Source of the DNA: Liolophura sinensis | Lineage: Eukaryota > Mollusca > Polyplacophora > Chitonida > Chitonidae | DNA: 64,000 bases | Direction: 5' to 3' | NCBI RefSeq assembly: GCF_032854445.1 | Contig: NC_088300.1 | Span: 50,461,682 to 50,525,681 of the forward strand | Part shown: positions 47,401 through 59,400 of the stretch, in pieces | Numbering within the stretch: the first letter of the stretch is position 1 | Layout: each line of letters starts with the position of its first letter | Notes under the pieces: model-generated | What the model was told of the DNA's origin: nothing | The model's database searches: none | Seen by the model: only the letters and a program-made list of their open reading frames with translations | Position numbers and translations under genes: made by a program

Positions 47401-50400
47401 AATATCTAAAACCTACAATCTGTTTAACATTTTAGTGACAGTTTCTTCATACCTGAAGTATAACAAAGTTGGTGAGATGGTAGCAGTGGAAGACAGACAC
47501 ATTGTCGTGTTGTTCTGTGATCTTACATCCATCTGTCCTCCAGTCTCCATGGCCACCTGCAACAGCCAATCAAAGATTAGCATACAAATCTGTTTCTAAT
47601 CAGTTTGGCCTTCATGAAGTCCATCTACACTGTGCCTCAAAAAAAGCCTATGCTTAAAAATAGTTGAAACGAAAATAATTCAAATGAGCATACATTGTAT
47701 TGCAAATAAAACACTGAACATGTTCATATATTGTCAACACTATTTTATTAGATATTTTATAGTTTGCACAAGAGTTTTTTAACAGCACAAGAATTGCTTC
47801 GACATAAACCATTACCATTAGCTGCGAAATCCCAGTAAGCTGCCACAAGTTGTCTGGAGGTGTCAGACACCTGGAGCAGACCAATCACAGGGTCTGTTAG
47901 ATTGGCCACAGACTGACCTGAAGAGAGATAAGAGCACATTGTTCATTGGTCTTTAACAATGAAAGCTGTCTTAAATAGGGGAGTCATAACAAAAGTAAAT
48001 GTATATAATATTTGATTCTGCACAAGCTAAAATGCAGTAGAAAAATATTTGGTTATTATTACTTTCATTAAAAACCAGGTACCAATATCAATCTTTAGAT
48101 AAGCATTTACACATTATACATGTAAATAAACTATGGGCAAATTTTGTCTACCTCCCGACAAACTGTTAAACGATTATATGAAAATACTCCATTACTCTCC
48201 AATTGTCATGAAGCCTTTCTTACCTATGCTTGCAGCCACTACTGGTGAGACAGATCTCCAGTTATGTCCCCTGAGGAGGGGATCTTCATGGCTGGAGGCA
48301 GTGATGGGGAATAGGGCAGCATCCTGGTAAACTAGTATAGTAACCCCAATCTCTTCCATGCTAACACCCTCTAACACAGGCACCTTCTGGAACAGGGTAC
48401 GGGGCAGCAGGATGGCAGCCTGTACCACCTTTAGATGTAGGGTTAAGAAAGGTAAATCAGACAGGTATAATACATGGGCATTTTCATGACAGTGCATCAG
48501 GGTACAGTGATTAAGATGTCGCCTGAAAAGAATTTTTTGTCATTTTTTGGACCTAAATCAATTTTTAACTGGCATATAACTACCAGTATCCAACTCATTA
48601 ATATCCTTTTAAAGTACATGTATGAAATTCTAAGAGAAGTGATCACAGATTCAAAGGGAGAAAAAAGCTCTTCTCTACCCCCTCCTTCCTGCAACAGTAA
48701 AAAAAAAAAAAAACCCACACACACTTGTGCAGGTTTTATACTGAACCAGGACTAAAGCCTGGGGCGGCATCATCAAATGAAGTCCTAAATCAACTAACTA
48801 TATAATCAGGAAAATAAATGTACACAATCCAAACTAAACAGGAAATCAGAAATGGTAGTGATAAGTCTGTACCTAAACTATCAAAGTCTGCAAATGCACT
48901 ATAAGAGAATTCTGGCCATACTTTCACAAAACTGTGTAGATCCATTCCTCATATTAAAATTAAGTCTGCTAATGACAACTAAGATTGTCTTTCATGCCCA
49001 CAAATTGGAAGAAATGAATTCACAAAGCTTTCGTGACTCTAATGTACAGAAAATAAAATTGCATGAAGAAGATGGGGGATATACATATATAAGTGTGTAT
49101 GCATGTGAGATGTGATGCCAAAGCTTTGATGAGTGGCCTATGTCAAGCAGTTATCACGGTATAAAGCACTGATGAATGACTTTTTTTTTCAAGCAGTTAT
49201 CACAGAAAGCTCTGAGCACAATGCACCAGCCCTGTATAGCATGATAATGGGGGACTATAGCATGGGTACATATACCTGTATGTACAATCTTACCAACCAG
49301 AGCAAGCGGGTTCTCCCTGTCATTTACACTAAATCTTTTACACCTACCTAAATGATCTCAAAATTAATGACTACTTTTCTCATTTTTCTCAGATTCTAAT
49401 TTTTCTATTTGTTTCAGAAAGGTGTTTTGAGGTTTGTTCAGGAGGTATGGTGATACCCTACCAACAAATGTCCATTTCAGCACCAAAGTAATAGTTTATG
49501 ACATTTATTTGTCTAAAAAAAATGTATTTTATGGTTGATGTATGGGGTCACTTAAGGTATATACTTCCAACCAATCTTTAGTAGGAATGGTCAACCCTCA
49601 GTGTCAGTCAATATTGCTGAACTGGCTAACTTTTCTCAAAAAACCGAAGAATTTGACTGGGCCATCTGTTGACAGACTGACACAGGTATTTCTGCAGATT
49701 TAGTTAGCCACAAGCCAATACAGGTAGCAGACAGCAGTTCTGTTGATTAAGACTAACACTGGGGTATCTCCATCTACTGCATAATACATGATAACCAGAC
49801 ATCTACCCTGTTTATAGTTCATGCAAATGACACATTGTTTTGTTCATTCATATCTAAATCTATGATGTACCCTTCATCTCTATACATGTATACACATATA
49901 CATGTAATTTTATTTCCCTAAATATCACGTACTAAATACAATAAGTATGATCGATTACTGTGTTTTTTTAGTACACTTGTTCTTCAGTCTTGAAGAGATG
50001 TTTGTGACACAAGTAAAAATGGAACACACTGATGGACAAATGGCTTCACAGGTATTTTGAAATTTGATGTAACTTCTTTTCCTGGGATTTAAAAATATCT
50101 TTCTTAACATATTTAAGTTCATAGTCTCGCAAAAACTCAGACTGTCTCTTATTACCTGGTGTCCTATTGGCAGTCTGGTAATCAAATAGTTAAAGCCTTG
50201 AAATACAACACCCTGAAACAGTTCTTCAAAGTGATGATGTAAAGGAAATCTGGCCAACTTTTTAATTTTTAATACTGTAAAAGAGAAAAATGTGCGATGT
50301 CACAGGAATCCAATCTGATTTCTCTGGTATCATGTCTTTGAAGCACTGTGTTGTTTTTGTGCAATTTTAAACTTATAAATGACTCACACTCCCAGATTAT

Positions 50401-53400
50401 CTGCTGGAGGGTGTCAGGTAATCAAAGACATTGCAAAGTTCAAATTTAAGCTACTTATCAGTTTGTTGGAGTATGGCATTTCAAACACTGGCACATCTAT
50501 GTCTACTGAGCAAGATGTTTAATGCGTTTGAAAAACTGTTTTTATTTAGTACATGTCATTTTAGTCTTGGACATTTGGACGCTGTACTTGTTTCATAAAC
50601 TGACCTGGTCAAACTTGGTCTCGTTGAAGAGGGTTGCGAAGGGAGTCTCCATGTCCTCATCCTCTATCTAAAGTCGAGAGGAATCTATCAGTCCTGAGTT
50701 TTATTACGATTTTGGACGGAGACACAGATAACAGGGTCTAAATGTTAGTAGCTACTGTCAGTTGGGAACAAGGGGCCTACTTTCTGCCAATCACAGAATC
50801 TACCAGTCTAGGTTAGTTTGCTATCCGATCACCAACATAAAACTCTGAATGGCCTTGTAGAACAATGATTTTGTGTTTCATCTAAGCACACTATGAAGAT
50901 GATATAATAAAGACCTATAATGTTGTTAAGTTCTAAATGCAGGACGATTATTTAGCGAACTACAATATGCTGTTAGACATTTATTATCAACAACAAACTC
51001 GGTTTGGCTTGATTGTGTGTTTAAGCATAGGAGCAGTGTTAGATAGCAGGGGCCACTTTCACAAAACTTTGTAAGTCATATTTCGTATAAACAAAAAATT
51101 ATCTGGGTTGTAGTGCCATAAGGCGACATCATTTACGAGAAAAAATACGAAAAATTGATTTACTAAGTCTTGTGAAACAGGGCCAGTTATGTTGATGGTA
51201 TTAAGAGAGAAGGACAACAAATTGTTAAGACAGATGAACAAAAAAGTGTGGACAGCTTCAGCCATAAAAAAAGGTTGAGGTGAAATAAACATATGGACAA
51301 TGGGAGTTGGACGGTAAAACATTGATATTTTAGGGGAAAAAATCTATGATGTCAAGATTTATAATGGTAAGAACATTTAAAGACAACAAAAACTGCACCA
51401 CTACAAGTATGTACAACTAAAGAAAAAAGGTAAGCATGCTACAGACACCGGATACACATAAAGTACAGAAAATTAAAACAAAAAATAAGATATACATGTT
51501 TCATAAAATTAACACATTTTCCTGACTGAAAGCAGTTATTTTCAAACTTCCAATTACGTAAGTAAATAAAATTTGTGCTGATCTATTGTAATCTATTTGA
51601 GAATATTTGTTTCACTGATTTATTTATTTGCTTGGAGTTTTATGCCAGTCAAGAATTTTTCACTTATACAACAGTGGCCAGCATAGGGAAACCCACAACT
51701 GTTTGCAGGTTGCTGTCAGATCTTCCCACATTACAGCCTTATAAAGAAGCCGGCCTGAACTCAGTGATCACATTGGTGAGAGGCTCTTGAGTCACTCATT
51801 GTGCTGTACTAGCACAATAACCACTAGGCCATTGAAGCCTCCCCACCCCCTACCCCCCAGGAAAAAATATGACTTCCACATTCAATTGCTGAAGGAGTCA
51901 GGATCCTAATACCTGAAGGAAACCATTGCATGTTCTAAAACTCTTACATAGTGACAGGTACCTCAGTAAGTAACCTCTGCACATAAGTGATACCAAAACT
52001 AACAATTAACTCCAGTGTTTGATATCTGGGTGTATAATATTGAAGTACTGAATTTTCAATCTGATGGAACGAACTGACATTATCTGGTGGATTAATCTGA
52101 GACCTTAACAGTCTATACCTCTGTAGCAGCACGGGCAAACAGTGTCTCATTCATAGACTCGAAACAGGTCAACTCTTCAAGCCCGCGCGTTTGAGGCAAA
52201 TTAGTTCCATCCCGCCTCAATCCTGTCGTACATGCAATTCCTGGAAACGGTGTTACAGACATCTTCCTGGCTTCGATGGCGATGTTCTCCGCTAGAGCAT
52301 GCTGGGAAGATGTAGCCAGGAGTTGTTCTGCCACCCTCTCTACAATGCCCACCAGTCTGCCAACAGATGAAACACCCACAATGCTACATATACTGAAACC
52401 AGTCCACGTTTCATATATCTGCATGTATCTGTATAAAGTGACATTAACTTATTTTGTATTTTATAATGCGAGCCAGCATTAAAATAGCTGAACGTGGAAT
52501 AAAAAGGAAAGTTACAATCCGCCTTTTCATACTGTCCCATCTTGATGTGTTGTGCATTTTCTGTTTTTCAAGACTGTAATATATGTCTTCAACAGACAAC
52601 AATTAGATGGTTGGCTCGTCAACATTTCCCACATATTACATGTACGTGATACCCTTCCCAAACTTTCAAAACAGATTCATTCTCCCATAAAACAAAACAA
52701 GATGCCCTAACATATGTATCTGTTTGAAATGTATAAGAGAATACCAGCAGCATTGTGGTGAGTATGACCTGAGGGGAACCTTCATGGGTGTTGATGATAG
52801 AAATGTGGTTACCATGACTACCACGCAAGTGGACAAATGTGTTCACCAAAAATGAAAACTTTATGCTGAAAACAATAGGAGTCTGGCTTGGACACAAAAT
52901 CATTTCTATTTATATAGTGTATATGAGGAAAATGGGCACTGTGAAAATGGAGAAATGTGAGTCGCGACACATCATCTAAGTATCCAACAAAAATTAAAAC
53001 TATATCCTGAAAACTGTTGGAGTTATAGCCCAGACATCAAGTCATATCTATTTATATAGTACACAAAGGGAAATGGCAATCTGGTAACCATGACAACCAC
53101 AAAAATGAACAAATGTGAGGACTTGCGACACATCGAAAACTGTGAATGTATATGTATCCACCAAAAATTGGAACTGTTTGTAGTTATAGCCCGGACACGA
53201 AATCTCTTCTATTCATATAATATATGTAGGGAAAATGGCAATTTATTAACCAACCGCGCAAATGGACAAAAAATGAAAACTCTTCGCGGAAAACAGTTGG
53301 AGCTATATCCCTGACACAAAATCATATCTATCAACTGTACAGATAGCGATCTGGTAACCATGACAACTGCAAAAATCAACAATTTTGAATCGCGACACAT

Positions 53401-56400
53401 TGTTATATGTCTATCTATGCATCCACGATAAAGTAAAACTCTCCATGAAAAACAAATGGAGATATAGCCTGAACAAGAATATGAAAGAACGGATGAGAAA
53501 AATCAGTGTTACGTAAAACGCTCTGCCTAATGGTGGGGGCATATAAAAATTACACGGGTGTGGTCGGTTACACGAGCAAAAATGCTATCCGCTTTCCGAT
53601 CATCATTATAATAATAAAAACCCAGAGAAACCAAAATTTCAGTACGCATTATTCTAAATTCTGAAATTCTTTGAAGGAACAGAAGCAAAGCACATGGATC
53701 ATAAAATTTAAATGAAACATTTCAGTTCATCATCAAAGTCTGAGCTGATATTTTCTAAACTAGAACCAAATCATACAGTGTATAAATAACACAGATGTAT
53801 TTGTGGTTTTAGACAAAAGTAAAACAAGCATCTGCCATTACATGCAGGACATTTTCTTCACCTGCCTCCTTTTAAATAGATATCAATCATGACAAAATTT
53901 CTACAAAATGGCCAAAATTGAATTATTCCTGATCAAAAATAAGTTTAAAGTTGTCTTTTAAAATTAATAGGCTAACAGCCACAAAGGCTGAGTTAACCAA
54001 GGGCAACCATTTCTGATAAAAACTTGATTCTCTTGCACAGGCAGATGTTACATTCAGCTAAAGTAACCTCACACCCTCCATTACTGCTGCTGCTTGGGTG
54101 TGACAGGTGAACCTCATGAGGAGTTAACAACGATACCACAATGTTGGTTTGGCTTGAGGATGAATTGAACTTCCGGAAATCTCAGCTACGTAAGACTACG
54201 GAGGTGCTCAATCCTGTAAGTCCTTCAGAAAGTAATCTGGACTACAGAGTTCAGGGGACGATATTTTTTTTTTTCAAGAAAGAGGAGATTTGAAGAAGAT
54301 TGTGGATGAAAGATTGGGGGGCGGGGGGGGGGGGGGGGGCACTCAGGGTGCTACAAAGATGACCAAGATCTTTTAATGTACACTGCAGGTAATTGGAGGG
54401 GACAGTGAGATTATCTTCCTGTTTTCTAACCTTTAACTTTAAACACTTTAATTTTCAATCTTTAAGGTATGTTATCTCAGCTTATAGGCCCTTTCACATT
54501 TTATTCTTCTGTGCATTATGTACATTAGTAAAGCAGGTCGGAGTAAAAAATTGATATCTGGACGCTATTTTTCCTTAACAACCTAATCAGAATTATGTAA
54601 AGCTGCTAATGTTTCTTTAAGTTTATTCACACTACTTGCAATCACTCCATTTAATTACATGTTCGGTACATATACAAACTTTAAAGACAAAGTAATAGTG
54701 TTTTGTACCACAAGCCCCCTGTTGGCCGTAGCACAATCTGTAAACAAACCCTAGTATGTAGACAGCCCACTAATCTCACCGTGTGCAAGCTTGTCCATCC
54801 TGCTGTGCCTTCCCAAGCAATGTCTTCTCTATCTTCATAATGGAGCTGATGGCATTAAGGACAGTATCTGAAAGCTAAACACAAAACACTGATATTACTA
54901 CACATGTACTGTGCCAAATCAGCTTAACACATAATACCAGCAGTGATACATATGAAGTACCTGTAAGTCAAATTTCCAACATATTTAGCGGCTCCACTGC
55001 AAATCATAGCAGACTGTAAAAAACACAATTTTTTTGGGCACTTTCACTTTTGCTGGATGCTTTGTCACAAAATAACACATGACAACACGAACCACTGAAG
55101 CAAAACCACAAACCATGCTGTTCAAATACTTTGGACATCATTGTAACAATTTTGATTTTTTTTTTTTTTTTTTTTTTTGATTGGTGTTTTACGCCGTACT
55201 CAAGAATATTTCACTTATACGACGGCGGCCAGCATTATGGTGGGTGGAAAACGGGCAGAGCCCGGCGGAAACCCACGACCATCCGCAGGTTGCTGACAGA
55301 CCTTCCCACGTACGGCCGGAGAGGAAGCCAGCATGAGCTGGTCTTGAACTCACAGCGACCGCATTGGTGAGAGGCTTCTGGGTCACTACGCTGCGCTAGC
55401 GCGCTAACCGACTGAGCCACAGAGGCCCCGTAACAATTTTGAAATCCTAATTTAATATCACCTCAGCAATATTTTCACATCAGATAATGCTAACTGTATA
55501 GAAAACAATTCAAATTTCGGGACACTTCAGTTGTATCCATTAAATGGTCTTACACATGGTATATAACACATTTCTCCCCAAGTTAAGCATTTTCACATAT
55601 GAGACTGGTATGAGAGATACGCAACTGCTGGGTATGGTTTACCAAAGCTGAATTTTAGGTATGGTACATTTACTCAAGCGTGACCAAAGCTGCAAGATTT
55701 AACCCAGGAATCCCTATCTCGGCTATCAGCCAATCAGCATCGATTCTGTATCCCTGTAAGTGTTGACATCAAAAGTATCATTTCAAGCAATTAATTGCTA
55801 TTGAAAGTGCATTTTTACCTACATGTAACAAACTTTACCTGAAATACAGTACTCTTCAACGTTAGTGTCAGTTAAGCTTAACTGCTTATATAACTGAAAA
55901 TTCAGTCACCAGTACAACCATAGTTTTCTAAGCATTTTTCAAATTACAAATTATAATGTACACACACACACAAAAACACTGCATGATATATCACTCCAAT
56001 GATAATCAGCAGTTAACTTCAAGGAACCAGGACATACCTTTTTATTTCAACATGAAACATATTTCAGTGAGGAAGATGTGTACTGTAAGTTTTCATTTTA
56101 TCCTTAAAACTAAGGAAATATGGAAGATGACAAAAAGCAGGCAAATTAGAACTATAACCATGTTTAACACATCAAAATGAGGATGGTGCAAACTGACATG
56201 AGTCAGGTTTGAACTCACATCTCTACTGGAGAATAATGAAAGTACACATTCATACATGTATGGAGTGTACACTATTCAGTAGACTAGTGGCAGTATGTCT
56301 ATAAAATACATTGCTTTCATTGTTATTGATGGTCAAGATTATTGGAGACAGTTCCTAAAAGTTTATCATGGTTTTGCAATATTGCTTTTTTTATGCGAAA

Positions 56401-59400
56401 TGAACAGTAATCCTAATAAATTGCTTGAGTTGCATCTTTCTCTCTGTGAGAGTTAATTTCCCTCACCTGTTCTTATGGCAGAGGTGATCTGATCTCAGAA
56501 AAACACTTCTTCCTGCTTAATGATGACGTATTGGATCACTTACTCGTTTGTCTTTTTATGATAAGCCTTCAAACTAAACACAATAAAACAGCCAAGAGAC
56601 ACAAATACCCTGAAAATTGCCAACCAGGATGGCTGTGAATTAGTTTGCGCTGTATGGAGATGATGTTATCTGAGGGGCGACAGACAGCATAATTGTAGAC
56701 GCTGCGTGTAACTTCAGAGGCCCCCACCTGGGTTTTGACGCCCAAACACCCGCCTGCCAAGAAAGCTGGCATTACTGGATTTCACAGGCTGATATTTAGG
56801 TGTCAGTGTTATGTTTATAAGTGCAGCCACTCATCCCCAAATCTCGTTGCAGAATCTGGGACAAATCTGTGTCCGTGATATGTAGACTACAAGAACGCCC
56901 ATAAAGAACCTGGCCAATCCTCTCTGGACACAGTTCCATCTGGTGAGCTAGTGTTATCGCAGTTGTGTAATCCTTATTGTGAGCCATATCTGATCATTGG
57001 GCCTAGATTATACTTCATGTAATGAGATGCCCCTAATACTCTCATTTTGAGTCCCATAAACATGTCACCCAGAGGACAAAGACCAAGACCAAGAGATGCA
57101 CACCGGATTTACTCCAGAGAAATCTATTCTACACAGCTGATTTCCGTAGCCACTCTACTAGCAGTCTCAGAAATAATTCATGCCTAACCGTCTCCTGTTC
57201 TTCTCAATAACCATAACTCACTAAGCCAGAACACCGCCCTCATCCTGGAGACCTTAACAAACATACGAAGGATCTAGGCGACCCTGAGCCTGAAAGCTGA
57301 GGGAATCAGTAATCTCTACAGAAATGTGGAGAATATCAACCAGCCTATATTCACCATTCATTTCTTTTCAAACAGAGAGTTTTGTCTAAGAGCTCTGACT
57401 CACAACAGCAATCAGTGACTTTATACTTTTTTCCTGCATGCATCGGAGTTAAACTTTTGAAAGTTGCTGGAAGCAATGTTTGCTGGTAATTATGAATCCA
57501 AAACACTTTGCATCTCAGCCAAAACTATTTTTCCAAAACCCATGCTATACTTTCCCTATGGATCTGTTATGAATGATGCTTCCAGACGTACTGTTCAGTC
57601 CTAAGTCAATGAATCATTTAGCCTCACAATGGTTATATACCAGGTACCTTGGTTTGCTTCATCATATAAAAGAAAAAACACAAAAATCACCTGGAACTTC
57701 ATCCAAAACTGACATTTATTTTTTTTTTAAGGTCTTTTTTTATTGAATAAAATGTAGTTCCATGTAAATGTTTGAACTGTCCCATTGCTGAAGTTTGTCA
57801 TTGCATTGGTGTGTGGACGCGATGATCAGGAAAGCATAGCTTCTGATAGCCAGTTCACAATCATTCTGCAGACAAACCCCTCGCAGACGAGCAGCACACT
57901 GTAATACTACTGTAATACCACAAGCGAACTTTTAATCTGGCCTCTACTGTAGCTTAGAGGCACAAAAATCATGAGCAGTTAACATGATAACATAAAATCA
58001 CATTAAGTCCTCTAACGTCAGGCCTTGGCAGCCAAACATGTATATATACAGTATGTTATCTTGATCCATTTGTATTCTTTCCATAAAGCCAAGGTGGACT
58101 GATCTAATTAACCTGGCTTACAAGTCAATTACACTATCGTATTCGTTTTATATTATCTGATAAAGTAAATGTCATGCTTAATGCAGCAAATCCAAACACA
58201 CAAATCTGTTTACATTGTTATCACAAAAATTTGATTTTTAATCTGCTGTTTTTTAATTATGATTTTGTGATATGCTATCCTAGTGTTTTCAAGGATTAGC
58301 TAAATGTGACATGTGTACATACAGACAGCCTTTATGTCGACCTGCTGAAGCTGGTATTACCAATGACCAAACTACTTTTTGTGTACAACTAAAGATGGAC
58401 ACATCCTATGAGACCAAACCATTGTCTAATCACTTATCAACATTCTATTTTGTGTACTTCCTTAGTTCTGAATAATTCAGGTTGTGCAAGGGATTGTCAG
58501 TAATATTGGAAAAGTTTCTGAACCTTTGTAAAGCCTATTACAAAGCCATCATAGGGAGACAGAAGCACACATGTAAATGTGACAGAATCTTAATGTAAAC
58601 AACAAAGCCTGAATCAAAAAGCCTGAATCAAAAATCCTGGACCAAAAATAAGGACAATATTTAAAATCTTGAACAAAACCATGATTTTATCACAATCTAG
58701 ATAAAATGCCATCAAAGTGTTTGTCCTGAAAAGTTGTGGGAACAGCCAATGTATCCACTTGTTTTCGTACATCGGTCTGAACTTTCTAATTCTCCAGGTA
58801 AATCAAATGGTTAGGACCCAAATACTTCAAACATGAAACAGTCGACTCAAGCTATCTTTCAGGAGATTAAAAATCAAGGCAATAATCAAGGAAATGGACA
58901 CTCTCCTGCACCAAAATGGTATTTTGACATGGGCCAACTGTTTGGCACAGGACAAAACTGCCATGCAAATACATTGTAACTTTTTTCATAATAAGAATAG
59001 CTGGAAGATTTACCATTATGTCCTGCAACAATTTATAACATTATTTTTGCAATATGATTATATAATTTGTTAAGTTTGGAAGCTGTCACCCTAAGCCCTC
59101 CTTACCTTTGGTTCTTCACTGATGAAAGGGGTGATCCTGGCAATGCAGTCTGATGCAAACATGATATCCACAGAGTCCTTGAGGAGCCCAGAGTTTGGGA
59201 GAAAGTCCTGAGCTAACTGGTACACAGATGCATCATCATCCAATTCCAACTGGAGAGAAAACATGAAGACAACAACGTAACAAAAGAGTGATATCAGGAT
59301 TCCTTTTGTAGTGGCAACATGATCATCAGCAAAACCATCATAGTCTACAGGAATCAATTAATGTCTGGACATTTAAGGAATAACAATATAATAATAATAT

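Larger units (their letters stand above)
54875..59105 (-). other. Large ADGRA intron with a less AT-rich, non-repeat block
   Basis: A 4.2-kb intron between the exons at 54874 and 59106. It holds the intact SINE and a short repeat at 55745. Positions about 56570-57470 are visibly less AT-rich, with two open minus-strand frames of 63-67 codons that match no family I know. The rest shows nothing. Confidence 0.5.
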
